Source: Mycobacterium sp. IS-1742
GTDB lineage: Bacteria; Actinomycetota; Actinomycetes; Mycobacteriales; Mycobacteriaceae
Length of the DNA: 64,000 nucleotides
Direction: 5' to 3'
NCBI RefSeq assembly: GCF_001500125.1
Contig: NZ_LQIV01000023.1
Location: 298,408-362,407, forward strand
The notes below the pieces were generated by a model. It made no database searches, was not told the DNA's origin, and saw only the letters and a program-made list of their open reading frames with translations. The position numbers and the translations under genes are program-made. Position 1 is the first letter of the stretch. Each line of letters opens with the position of its first letter. Positions 49,646 to 57,695 of the stretch are shown here, one piece after another.

Positions 49646-49930
49646 TCACTTCGATACCAATCGCGACAGACGCTTACGCTCCCCGCGCAGCGTCTTGCGC
49701 GCGTTGCGAGTCGTCTTGTCGGTGGTCTTCGTCAGCTCTTTGACCGGATGCGCCACCCCGCGCGGCATCATCAACTGCACTGCGTGGGTCAGCAGGCGTC
49801 GCGCGAGGCCGAGTAGGGGGACCCCGATCGGCAACAGGATGGCGGTGAGACACAGGACGAAGCCGACGAGGCCGATGACGCCGGCGAGGATCCACAGCAG
49901 CGCACCGAGGAGGCCGCGTAGTACGCGCAT
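49646..49930 (-). CDS. Small membrane protein with basic tail, paralogue of its neighbour
   Basis: A 94-residue protein: two hydrophobic helices (MRVLRGLLGALLWILAGVIG; ILLPIGVPLLGLARRLL) followed by a ~40-residue strongly basic tail (KTTRNARKTLRGERKRLSR). The first part matches the downstream 68-residue protein. GGAAGGAG ribosome-binding site eight bases before the ATG. The positive tail suggests binding to nucleic acid or acidic lipids; no known function. Confidence 0.82.
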   Translation of the reverse strand: MRVLRGLLGALLWILAGVIGLVGFVLCLTAILLPIGVPLLGLARRLLTHAVQLMMPRGVAHPVKELTKTTDKTTRNARKTLRGERKRLSRLVSK

Positions 49931-49982
49931 CTCGACGCTCCTTCCCTGACCCGCCTGTGCCGCTGGGCGACAGGCGAGGGGG

Positions 49983-50138
49983 TTACAGCATCGGCACCGG
50001 TCGGCAGTAAGCGCACAGTCCCGGATGCATGGTGGGGTAGCCGCAGGCGAAGCAGATGGCCACGACGGCTATCGGCGATGCCGTGGGGGAGGCTGTGTTG
50101 AGCTGTGCCGAGTCGACGCCGACACTGTGTCCGTTCAT
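49983..50138 (-). CDS. 51-residue zinc-ribbon-like small protein
   Basis: A short gene that simple length cut-offs miss. The ATG at 50138 has GGAAGGA six bases upstream. The 51-residue product has a Ser/Thr/Ala-rich first half and the motif CFACGYPTMHPGLCAYC, two Cys-x-x-Cys knuckles (Cys29, Cys32, Cys42, Cys45) nine residues apart, a plausible zinc site. It lies upstream of, and in line with, the two small membrane-protein genes. Confidence 0.75.
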   Translation of the reverse strand: MNGHSVGVDSAQLNTASPTASPIAVVAICFACGYPTMHPGLCAYCRPVPML

Positions 50139-50212
50139 TGCTCGTCCTTCCTGATGAACGGACTACCCGGCCTGGGGGCAAATCAACCACTCCGTCAATA
50201 GTTTGCGGGTGG

Positions 50213-50827
50213 TCAGCTCCAGGAGTATTCGGCGCGCAGCCGCGCGGCGACCACCTCGAAGCGGGCGCGGTCGAGGATCGCGCCCTCGCGGCGGATGCCC
50301 TCCTCGGGCACGTCCAGCACGCGGTCCAACCGCACCCAGCTGGCCCGGTCGTCGTAATCCCAGCTGCCCGCGCCGATCGCGACCCAGTTCGGGTCGTCGT
50401 GGTGGTGGTCCTGGCTGGAGAGCATCAACCCGAGCAGGGTGCGGCGGTCGCGGCCGACGACCAGCACCGGACGGTCCTTGCCGCGGGTCGGATCGTCCTC
50501 GTAGACCACCCAGGTCCACACGATCTCCCCGGGATCGGCCCGTCCGTCGAGATCGGGCGCGTACACGATCTTGCGGGCCCGGTGCGCGGTCGGGACGCTG
50601 TTGCTCGTGACCGGCCGGCCCGCGGTGATCGCCGGCGTGGTCGTGTTCGAGGCGCCGGCCAACGCCGACAGACCCACGCCCAACCCGATCTTCAGCCCCT
50701 GTTGGATGCCCTGCTGCACCGTGCGCGGCCGGTTCTCGGACTGCTGGAGCTGGCGGATCACCTTGGGTGCTTCCTGGAACACCAGCTTCTCCGCCAACCG
50801 TTGGAACGTCTTCCACTGCGACGCCAT
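50213..50827 (-). CDS. PemK/MazF-like protein with helical N-terminal extension
   Basis: A 204-residue protein. Residues ~90-204 resemble the PemK/MazF fold (PGEIVWTWVVYEDDPTRGKDRPVLVVGRD), the family of mRNA interferases and topoisomerase poisons. The first ~85 residues are a helical, partly hydrophobic extension (IQQGLKIGLGVGLSALAG). There is no antitoxin gene beside it, so it is not a standard toxin-antitoxin module. A homologue of similar size lies beside lepA in M. tuberculosis (Rv2405), as I recall. An ATG at 50839 is the alternative start. Confidence 0.8.
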   Translation of the reverse strand: MASQWKTFQRLAEKLVFQEAPKVIRQLQQSENRPRTVQQGIQQGLKIGLGVGLSALAGASNTTTPAITAGRPVTSNSVPTAHRARKIVYAPDLDGRADPGEIVWTWVVYEDDPTRGKDRPVLVVGRDRRTLLGLMLSSQDHHHDDPNWVAIGAGSWDYDDRASWVRLDRVLDVPEEGIRREGAILDRARFEVVAARLRAEYSWS

Positions 50828-50886
50828 GATTCCGAGCATAGGTGAGGACGGCCGGGCGCGATTGTGCCGCGAGGCACCACGGTCGA

Positions 50887-50933
50887 TACCCTTGAGGTGC
50901 GCACACGCGCCCCGTTGCGACGTCTACCAGGAG
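50887..50933 (+). promoter_or_regulatory. Promoter and ribosome-binding site of lepA
   Basis: TACCCT at 50887-50892 is a TANNNT -10, so transcription should start near 50900. AGGAG at 50929-50933 is an ideal ribosome-binding site six bases before an in-frame ATC at 50940. No ATG, GTG or TTG lies in the lepA frame between the predicted start of the message and the conserved protein. Confidence 0.55.
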
Positions 50934-50939
50934 ATTCCC

Positions 50940-52793
50940 ATCAGCAGCTTCGCCGACCAGACCTTCACCGCGCCGGCGCAGATTCGCAACTTCTGCATCA
51001 TCGCCCACATCGACCACGGCAAGTCGACGCTCGCCGATCGGATGCTGCAGCTCACCGGTGTCGTCGCCGACCGCGACATGCGCGCGCAGTACCTCGACCG
51101 GATGGACATCGAGCGCGAACGCGGCATCACGATCAAGGCCCAGAACGTCCGGCTGCCATGGAAGGTGAAGGGCCCGTCAGGCGATGAGGACTTCGTCCTC
51201 CACCTGATCGACACTCCGGGCCACGTCGACTTCACCTACGAGGTGTCGCGGGCCCTGGAGGCCTGCGAGGGTGCGGTGCTGCTGGTCGACGCCGCCCAGG
51301 GCATCGAGGCGCAGACGCTGGCCAACCTCTACCTGGCGCTCGACCGCGATCTGACGATCATCCCGGTGCTCAACAAGATCGACCTGCCCGCCGCCGACCC
51401 GGACCGCTACGCGGGCGAACTCGCCCACATCATCGGCTGCGAGCCGTCCGACGTGCTGCGGGTCTCCGGCAAGACCGGCGCCGGGGTGGCCGAGCTCCTC
51501 GACGAGGTCGTGCGCCAGGTGCCTGCCCCGGTCGGCGACCCGGAGGCACCCGCGCGGGCGATGATCTTCGATTCGGTCTACGACATCTACCGCGGCGTGG
51601 TCACCTACGTCCGCGTCGTCGACGGCAAGATCGTCCCGCGCGAGCGGATCAAGATGATGTCCACCGGCGCCACTCACGAACTGCTCGAGGTCGGCATCGT
51701 CTCCCCGGACCCCAAGGCCTCCGACGGGCTCGGCGTCGGTGAGGTCGGATACCTCATCACGGGTGTGAAGGACGTCCGGCAGAGCAAGGTCGGCGACACC
51801 GTGACCACCGCGCGCCGCGGTGCCACCGAGGCCCTGACCGGGTACCGCGAGCCCAAGCCGATGGTGTACTCCGGGCTCTACCCGGTCGACGGGTCGGACT
51901 ATCCGGTGCTGCGTGAGGCGCTGGACAAGCTGCAGCTCAACGACGCCGCCCTGACGTACGAGCCGGAGACGTCGGTGGCGCTGGGCTTCGGCTTCCGCTG
52001 CGGGTTCCTGGGCCTGCTGCACATGGAGATCACCCGCGAGCGACTCGAGCGGGAGTTCAATCTCGACCTGATCTCCACCTCGCCGAACGTGGTCTACCGC
52101 GTCGTGCAGGACGACGGCACCGAGTTGATCGTCACCAACCCGTCGGACTGGCCGGAGGGCAAGGTGCGGACGGTGTTCGAACCGGTGGTCAAGACGACGA
52201 TCATCGCGCCCAGCGAGTTCATCGGCACCATCATGGAGCTGTGCCAGTCCCGCCGCGGCGAACTCGGCGGGATGGACTACCTGTCGCCCGAGCGGGTCGA
52301 GCTGCGCTACACGATGCCGCTCGGGGAGATCATCTTCGACTTCTTCGACTCGCTGAAGTCGCGCACCCGCGGATACGCCAGCCTCGACTACGAGGAGGCG
52401 GGCGAACAGGAGTCCTCGCTGGTCAAGGTCGACATCCTGCTTCAGGGCGAGGCCGTCGACGCGTTCAGCGCGATCGTCCACAAGGACGGCGCCTCGGCTT
52501 ACGGCAACAAGATGACGACCAAACTGAAGGAGCTCATCCCGCGCCAGCAGTTCGAGGTACCGGTACAGGCCGCGATCGGGTCGAAGATCATCGCCCGCGA
52601 GAACATCCGCGCCATCCGCAAGGACGTGCTGTCCAAGTGCTACGGCGGTGACATCACCCGTAAGCGCAAACTGCTGGAGAAGCAGAAGGAAGGCAAGAAG
52701 CGGATGAAGACCATCGGCCGGGTCGACGTCCCGCAGGAGGCGTTCGTCGCGGCGCTGTCCACCGACGCCGCCGGGGACAAACCCAAGAAGTAG
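50940..52793 (+). CDS. lepA: Elongation factor 4 (back-translocating GTPase LepA)
   Basis: Translational GTPase that remodels stalled ribosomes; about 617 residues from the start chosen. G1 is AHIDHGKST (residues 22-30), G3 DTPGHVDF, G4 NKIDLPAAD; the C-terminal LepA-specific domain (NKMTTKLKELIPRQQFEVP; DVLSKCYGGDITRKRKLLEKQKEGKKRMK in parts) is complete. The start is unusual: ATC 50940 has an ideal AGGAG six bases upstream, while the nearest upstream canonical codon in frame (TTG 50892) lies inside the predicted -10 box. Confidence 0.93.
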   Translation: MSSFADQTFTAPAQIRNFCIIAHIDHGKSTLADRMLQLTGVVADRDMRAQYLDRMDIERERGITIKAQNVRLPWKVKGPSGDEDFVLHLIDTPGHVDFTYEVSRALEACEGAVLLVDAAQGIEAQTLANLYLALDRDLTIIPVLNKIDLPAADPDRYAGELAHIIGCEPSDVLRVSGKTGAGVAELLDEVVRQVPAPVGDPEAPARAMIFDSVYDIYRGVVTYVRVVDGKIVPRERIKMMSTGATHELLEVGIVSPDPKASDGLGVGEVGYLITGVKDVRQSKVGDTVTTARRGATEALTGYREPKPMVYSGLYPVDGSDYPVLREALDKLQLNDAALTYEPETSVALGFGFRCGFLGLLHMEITRERLEREFNLDLISTSPNVVYRVVQDDGTELIVTNPSDWPEGKVRTVFEPVVKTTIIAPSEFIGTIMELCQSRRGELGGMDYLSPERVELRYTMPLGEIIFDFFDSLKSRTRGYASLDYEEAGEQESSLVKVDILLQGEAVDAFSAIVHKDGASAYGNKMTTKLKELIPRQQFEVPVQAAIGSKIIARENIRAIRKDVLSKCYGGDITRKRKLLEKQKEGKKRMKTIGRVDVPQEAFVAALSTDAAGDKPKK

Positions 52794-52836
52794 GCCGAAC
52801 GGTCGCACCGGCCGCGTCCGCGTGCTAGAGAAAGGC

Positions 52837-53568
52837 ATGCGCGTCTCACGCCCGGCCTCGGTGCTGGCCTGCGCATGTCTGATCTCGGCCGGGTGCACGG
52901 CCACCGTCGACGGGGTGGCGGTCGATCCGGCGCCCGGGTCGGCGCCCTCGCCGGTGCGCGCGCTCGAGACGGTCCTGCCGACCGCCGAGGAGCTCTCCCA
53001 GGCCCTGGGCATCGCCCCGACCGGCCTGATGGGGCAACTCGTCGAGGGCGGCGCCGACACCCTGCTGCGCGGCGTCGAGCGGGCGCAGGCGACGCCGGTG
53101 GAGTGTGTCAGCACCACCTACCGCCTCCAGCAGGCCGTCTACGGCGCCAGTGCGGTGCGCTCGGTCGCGAGTCGGTCGTGGGCGGCCGGGAGCGTCGACG
53201 GCCCGGCGCTGAGCGGGTTCTTCGGGGTGGTGCAACTCGGCTCGGCGGACGAGGCGGAGGCGTTCTTCGCCACCGCGGCCGACGACTGGGGTCGCTGCGA
53301 CGGCCGGACGGTGGTGCTGCGGCGCGGCGCTCCCGGCGCCGGCGAACAGAGCCGCATCACCGATGTGGCGGTCGACGATCGAGTGGTGTCGGCGGTGGTC
53401 GTCCACGAGGCGGCGCAGGCCGGCGGAATCCCGATCCAGCGCGCGCTGGGCGTGGCGGGTGACGCGATCGTCGACGTGGAGATCACCGACATCGCCGGGG
53501 CGCGTTCCGGCGGCGCGGACGGTGCGGTCGACGTCGCGCACCTCATGCTCGACAAACTGGCCGGCTGA
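52837..53568 (+). CDS. Lipoprotein with PknH-type sensor domain (LppR-like)
   Basis: A 243-residue secreted lipoprotein. The signal peptide ends in the lipobox Leu-Ile-Ser-Ala-Gly-Cys20. The mature part has the PknH-like extracellular sensor pattern with paired Cys (ECVSTTY; WGRCDG) and ends VDVAHLMLDKLAG. The locus after lepA holds lppR in M. tuberculosis. It is 18 nt from a second lipoprotein of the same family. ATG 52837 follows GAGAAAGG. Confidence 0.85.
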   Translation: MRVSRPASVLACACLISAGCTATVDGVAVDPAPGSAPSPVRALETVLPTAEELSQALGIAPTGLMGQLVEGGADTLLRGVERAQATPVECVSTTYRLQQAVYGASAVRSVASRSWAAGSVDGPALSGFFGVVQLGSADEAEAFFATAADDWGRCDGRTVVLRRGAPGAGEQSRITDVAVDDRVVSAVVVHEAAQAGGIPIQRALGVAGDAIVDVEITDIAGARSGGADGAVDVAHLMLDKLAG

Positions 53569-53586
53569 CGGCAGACGGGGACAGCG

Positions 53587-54291
53587 ATGGGCCGGATCAA
53601 GGCGGTCGCACTGGGTGTCACGGCGCTGGTGGCGCTGACGGCCGGGTGCGCGAACACCGTGTCCGGCAACGCCGTTCGGCCCGCGAACGTCGTGCCCGTC
53701 GACGTGCCGCCGTTGTCCGAGTCAGCCCTGGCGGACGTACTGCTGCCCATCGGCGAGCTCAACGACATCGTCGGCTCCACCCGGATGACCGTCACCAGCG
53801 ACTCCGGGGAAATGACCGACCACTCCGGCGACGTCTCCGATCCCGGGTGCCTGGGGGCGATCTACGGCGCCGAGGCACCCGTCTACGCCGACAGCGGGTG
53901 GACCGTCGTGCGCGACCAGGTGGCCCGCGAACCCGATCAGGGCAACCGGCACTGGGTCGAGCAGACGGCGGTGCTCTATCCGTCGGAGGCCGAGGCGCAG
54001 GCCTTCGTCGACGGCTCCCGGACCATGTGGCAGGACTGCGCCAGCGCCGCGCTCACCGTCGACGACGGTGTCGTGCGCTCGGTGTGGGACCTGGCGTCGG
54101 TGATCGCCGACGGGTCGCTGCTCACCCAGGTGTCGGTTCAGCGCGACGCCGACGGATGGGGCTGCCAGCACGCGCTCTCGGCGGTGTCGAACCTGACCGT
54201 CGAGGCCTGGGCGTGCGCGTTCGGCCCCGGTGACGAGGCGGCCACGATCGCCACCGAGATGGTGGCCAACGCCGCCGAGGCGGCCCGCTAG
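53587..54291 (+). CDS. Second lipoprotein with PknH-type sensor domain
   Basis: A 234-residue lipoprotein with lipobox Leu-Thr-Ala-Gly-Cys21. The mature domain has the family Cys pattern (PGCLGAIYG, WQDCASAAL, WGCQHALS, WACAFG) that forms two disulfides in the PknH sensor. It ends EMVANAAEAAR, matching the C-terminal helix of its neighbour. The two look like an old tandem duplication, with low identity. Ligand unknown; no kinase is fused. Confidence 0.87.
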   Translation: MGRIKAVALGVTALVALTAGCANTVSGNAVRPANVVPVDVPPLSESALADVLLPIGELNDIVGSTRMTVTSDSGEMTDHSGDVSDPGCLGAIYGAEAPVYADSGWTVVRDQVAREPDQGNRHWVEQTAVLYPSEAEAQAFVDGSRTMWQDCASAALTVDDGVVRSVWDLASVIADGSLLTQVSVQRDADGWGCQHALSAVSNLTVEAWACAFGPGDEAATIATEMVANAAEAAR

Positions 54292-54299
54292 CCCGGGCT

Positions 54300-54336
54300 T
54301 TCACGAACCCTGCAACGGTGTCCAGCGTTGGTGAAC
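54300..54336. promoter_or_regulatory. Shared LysR-type operator, copy B
   Basis: TTCAC (54300-54304), four bases, CCTGCAAC (54309-54316), four bases, TCCAG, then GTTGGTGAAC. It includes the dyad CAACG-N8-CGTTG (54313-54330) and the outer dyad TTCAC...GTGAA. The same blocks at the same spacing recur at 56322-56359. It stands 34 nt before the dioxygenase gene. Confidence 0.6.
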
Positions 54337-54369
54337 GCCGCTGGCCTCACCCGGCACCGCGGGCCGACA

Positions 54370-55350
54370 ATGGCCCACGTGCTGCCCGTCCTCGACCTCA
54401 CCGATGCCGACACCGACCCGGCGGGATTCCGTGACCGGCTGCGGGAGGCCGCCCACGACGCCGGATTCTTCTACCTCGTCGGCCACGGTGTGCCGGTCGA
54501 GCGGTTCGAGCAGGTGTTGCGGCTGGCGCGGGCGTTCTTCGCCCAACCGCTCGAGCGCAAGGACGAGATCAGCCAGCTGCTCAGCCCACAGTTTCGGGGC
54601 TACTCCCGCCTCGGCGGAGAACTGACCAACGGCACCGTCGACTGGCGCGAGCAGATCGACATCGGACCGGAGCGGGAGGTGATCGACGGCGCGCAGGGCT
54701 ACTGGCGGCTGCAGGGCCCGAACCTGTGGCCGGCACAGCCCCCGGGATTCCGCGCCGCCTTCGAGGACTGGGGCGCCGCGCTGTCGGCGGTCGGGCTGCG
54801 GCTGCTGCGGCACTGGGCGGTGTCTCTCGGCGCGGCCGAGAACGTCTTCGACGCGGCGTTCGCCGACCGGCCCGCCACGCTGATGAAGGTGGTGCGCTAC
54901 CCCGGCACGACCGACACCGATCAGGGCGTGGGCGCCCACAAGGACTCCGGGGTGTTGACGCTGCTGCTCGTCGAACCCGAATCCACCGGTCTGCAGGTCG
55001 AATCGGGCCCCGACGAGTGGATCGACGTACCGCCGCTGCGCGGAGCCTTCATCGTCAACATCGGGGAACTGCTCGAGGTGGCGACGGGAGGGTATCTCCG
55101 CGCCACCCGTCACCGCGTGCTCGCTCCACCACCAGGTACGGACCGCGTCTCGATCCCGTACTTCCTCAATCCGGCGCTCGACGCGCTGATCCCCGTCTTG
55201 GCGCTGCCGCCGGACCTCGCCGTCCGATCGCGCGGCGTGGAGGCCGACCCCGACAACCCGATCTTCAACACCTACGGCGAGAACGCGTGGAAGTCGCGCA
55301 CCAGGGCGCACCCCGACGTGGCCGAACTCCACCACGGCATCACCCGGTGA
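54370..55350 (+). CDS. Isopenicillin-N-synthase-like 2OG/Fe(II) dioxygenase
   Basis: A 326-residue non-haem iron oxygenase. The N-terminal DIOX_N domain reads LREAAHDAGFFYLVGHGVP; the iron ligands are His190 and Asp192 (VGAHKDSGVL) and His248 (RATRHRVL); the 2-oxoglutarate-binding Arg-x-Ser is Arg259-Val-Ser261. Relatives include ethylene-forming and gibberellin-type oxygenases and uncharacterised bacterial ones. It opens the second organosulfur cluster and has operator copy B just before its start. ATG 54370; the upstream in-frame GTG at 54328 runs through the operator. Confidence 0.88.
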   Translation: MAHVLPVLDLTDADTDPAGFRDRLREAAHDAGFFYLVGHGVPVERFEQVLRLARAFFAQPLERKDEISQLLSPQFRGYSRLGGELTNGTVDWREQIDIGPEREVIDGAQGYWRLQGPNLWPAQPPGFRAAFEDWGAALSAVGLRLLRHWAVSLGAAENVFDAAFADRPATLMKVVRYPGTTDTDQGVGAHKDSGVLTLLLVEPESTGLQVESGPDEWIDVPPLRGAFIVNIGELLEVATGGYLRATRHRVLAPPPGTDRVSIPYFLNPALDALIPVLALPPDLAVRSRGVEADPDNPIFNTYGENAWKSRTRAHPDVAELHHGITR

Positions 55351-55397
55351 TCGAGTCGGGCTGATCGCAATACTGGTGGCGCCTCACCGCGTCACCG

Positions 55398-55409
55398 TAC
55401 GGTCGCGAC
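55398..55409 (+). promoter_or_regulatory. Leaderless promoter of the LysR gene
   Basis: TACGGT (55398-55403) fits TANNNT and ends six bases before the GTG at 55410. No -35 or ribosome-binding site is evident. Confidence 0.4.
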
Positions 55410-56357
55410 GTGTTCGACGTGCGCCGGCTCGTGGTGTTGCGCGAAGTGGTGCGCTGCGGCTCGCTGAGCGCCGCGGCGATGTCGCTGAGCTACACCACAT
55501 CCGCGGTTTCCCAGCAGATCACGGCGCTGGAACGGGACATCGGCGCCAAGCTGCTCGAGCGGGGGCCGACGGGCGCCCGGGCCACCGCGGCGGGCACCCG
55601 GTTGCTCGAACACTCCGACGTGATCCTGGGCGCCGTCACCGCCGCCGAACGGGATCTCGCGCGGCTGGCGACCGCGGCGCCCGACACGCTGCGGGTCGCC
55701 TCGTTCGCCAGCGCGGCCGCGACCATCCTGCCCCGCGTGATCGCCCGGCTGCAGCACGAACACCCGGCCACCGCAATCGAACTCCTGACCGCCGACCCCG
55801 ACGACGCGGTGGCATTGCTCGGCGACGGCGCCGACGCGGCGATGGTGACCGAGGTGCCCGGCGAGCCGCCCGAATTCCGCGGTGTGCACACCGTGCCCGT
55901 CTACGACGACGAGTTCTTCGTGGTGCTGCCGCGCGCCCACCGGTTGGCCGACGCGGTGGAGGTGCCGTTCGAGGCGCTGGCGGCCGAGCGGTGGGTGGTC
56001 AGCACCGCGACCGGCGCCTGCCCCGACACCCGGGTGTTCCAGCACGCCTGCCGCCGTGCGGGTTTCGACCCGGACGTGACCTTCCGGGCTGACGACTACG
56101 GCACGGTGCAGGGAATGGTCGCCGCGGGTATGGGGGTGTCTCTCGTCCCGTCGCTGGCGGCGTGGGCCGCGCGCAGCGACGTCGCCGTGCGCCGGCTCAC
56201 CCACCGGCCGGTGCGCCGGGTCGCGGTGGCGACCGCGACGGCGCCCGAACCGGGTACGCCGGTCGCGCGACTGGTGGCGCTCATCGGTGACACCGGCGCG
56301 CGGTTGCGGGCGCGAGGTGTATTCACCGTTCCTGCAACCCCTTCCAGTGTCGCTTGA
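55410..56357 (+). CDS. LysR-family transcriptional regulator
   Basis: A 315-residue regulator. The N-terminal winged helix is LREVVRCGSLSAAAMSLSYTTSAVSQQITALE, in parts; the substrate-binding domain follows with LRVASFASAAATILP and the C-terminal GMVAAGMGVSLVPSLA. It resembles the LysR group common in actinobacteria next to flavoprotein or sulfur genes. The repeated element on both sides of this gene (54300 and 56322) is the likely target. Copy A lies inside its own 3' end. Confidence 0.92.
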   Translation: MFDVRRLVVLREVVRCGSLSAAAMSLSYTTSAVSQQITALERDIGAKLLERGPTGARATAAGTRLLEHSDVILGAVTAAERDLARLATAAPDTLRVASFASAAATILPRVIARLQHEHPATAIELLTADPDDAVALLGDGADAAMVTEVPGEPPEFRGVHTVPVYDDEFFVVLPRAHRLADAVEVPFEALAAERWVVSTATGACPDTRVFQHACRRAGFDPDVTFRADDYGTVQGMVAAGMGVSLVPSLAAWAARSDVAVRRLTHRPVRRVAVATATAPEPGTPVARLVALIGDTGARLRARGVFTVPATPSSVA

Positions 56358-56359
56358 AC
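56322..56359. promoter_or_regulatory. Shared LysR-type operator, copy A
   Basis: TTCAC (56322-56326), four bases, CCTGCAAC (56331-56338), four bases, TCCAG, then GTCGCTTGAAC. Block order and spacing are identical to copy B up to the last block, which is offset by one base. The element overlaps the LysR stop codon and precedes a -10-like TAACGT (56387-56392) of the flavoprotein gene. Confidence 0.6.
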
Positions 56360-56431
56360 CGTCTTCCCCAGCCATCGCCGTCGCCCTAACGTCCCACGGG
56401 CACGGCCGTCGACGAAAGGACCCACCCCCCG

Positions 56432-57667
56432 ATGACCATCACGTCCGAGAGCACGGCCCCCCTTCTGCTGTCGGTGGCGGAGACCCTGGCGGTCGCCCGC
56501 GGCGTCGCCGACGAGATCGCCGCCGGTGCGGTCGACCGCGAGATCCGCGGAATCCTGCCCGAGGCCGAACTACGCCGGGTCGCCGAGAGCGGTCTGCTCG
56601 GAATCCTCGTGCCCGAGCGGTTCGGTGGACCGGATCTGCCCCAGTCGGCCGCGGTCGAGGTGCTGCGCATCCTGTCGGAGGCCGATTCGGCCGTCGGGCA
56701 GCTGCTGCTGGCCCACTTCGTCCTCAGCGCCGCCATCAGGGGGCTCGGGGACACGGAACCGGCCCCGACGATCTACCGGGACGTCCTCGCCGGAGCTCAA
56801 CTGGGCAACGCCACCGTCGAACGTGGTACCCGGCTCAGTGTCGACCGCCTGACCACGGTGACCCGCGGCTCCGGTGGGGGATGGGTGCTCGACGGCACCA
56901 AGTTCTACGCCACCGGAACACTCGGTGCGAGCTGGATCGCCGTCGCAGCCCGCATCGCGGGCACCGAACCCGCCCACGGCGCAACGGTGTTCGTGCGGCC
57001 CACCGACGCCGGCGTCACACTGAACCTGGACCGCTGGTCGTCGTTCGGCCAGCGCGGCACCGCCAGCGGTGAAGTGGTGTTCGACCGGGTGGCCGTCGAC
57101 GATGCCTTCGTGATCGACGAGGGTCCCGACCCCGATCCGGTGACCGCCCCGCCGTCGGTGCTCGGCGCATTCGATCAGGCGCTGCACGCGGCGGTGGACA
57201 TCGGCATAGCCCGCGCGGCCCTGACCGACGGCGCCCGGTTCGTCACCACCAAGAGCCGGCCGTGGTTCGAGGCCGGTGTCGAGCACGCCGCCGACGAACC
57301 CCATGTCGTCCGCCGTTTCGGCGAGCTGACCGCCCGGCTGTACGCCCTGGAGGCGCTGCTCGCCGCGGGGACGGCCCGCATCGACGAGGCGCTGACCGAA
57401 CCGGAGCTGTCCCGCGAGTCCGCCGCCGCGGCTTCCCTGCAGGTGGCCGCCGCCAAGGCGCTCGCCCAGGAGTTCGCGGTCGAGATCGCCGGCGGCGTCT
57501 TCGAACTCGCGGGCGCCTCGGCCACCGACCGCGGGTACGCGCTCGACCGGCACTGGCGCAACGTGCGTGTGCACTCGCTGCACGATCCGGCCCGGTGGAA
57601 GTACGTCCACCTCGGCAACCACACCCTGCGAGGCACGCTGCCGCCGCGCCTCGGCGTCCTGCTCTGA
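56432..57667 (+). CDS. Acyl-CoA-dehydrogenase-fold flavoprotein, DszC/SfnB type
   Basis: A 411-residue flavoprotein. The overall fold is acyl-CoA dehydrogenase-like (ELRRVAESGLLGILVPERFGG; GGVFELAGASAT), but the C-terminal DRHWRNVRVHSLHDPARWKYVHLGNH in parts is the signature of the DszC/SfnB group, FMNH2-dependent sulfur oxygenases or sulfur-acquisition oxidoreductases. It should therefore oxidise a sulfide to a sulfoxide or sulfone rather than dehydrogenate acyl-CoA. ATG after GAAAGG. Operator copy A is upstream and the MetE-like gene is 28 nt downstream. Confidence 0.87.
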   Translation: MTITSESTAPLLLSVAETLAVARGVADEIAAGAVDREIRGILPEAELRRVAESGLLGILVPERFGGPDLPQSAAVEVLRILSEADSAVGQLLLAHFVLSAAIRGLGDTEPAPTIYRDVLAGAQLGNATVERGTRLSVDRLTTVTRGSGGGWVLDGTKFYATGTLGASWIAVAARIAGTEPAHGATVFVRPTDAGVTLNLDRWSSFGQRGTASGEVVFDRVAVDDAFVIDEGPDPDPVTAPPSVLGAFDQALHAAVDIGIARAALTDGARFVTTKSRPWFEAGVEHAADEPHVVRRFGELTARLYALEALLAAGTARIDEALTEPELSRESAAAASLQVAAAKALAQEFAVEIAGGVFELAGASATDRGYALDRHWRNVRVHSLHDPARWKYVHLGNHTLRGTLPPRLGVLL

Positions 57668-57695
57668 CTTCGCCCACCGCACAGAGGATTCGACC

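Noticed and set aside
49368..49649. Longer alternative frame overlapping the small membrane-protein gene
   Set aside because: The translation is Gly/Arg-rich without hydrophobic pattern, while the other frame gives a clean membrane protein with a ribosome-binding site and a paralogue next door.
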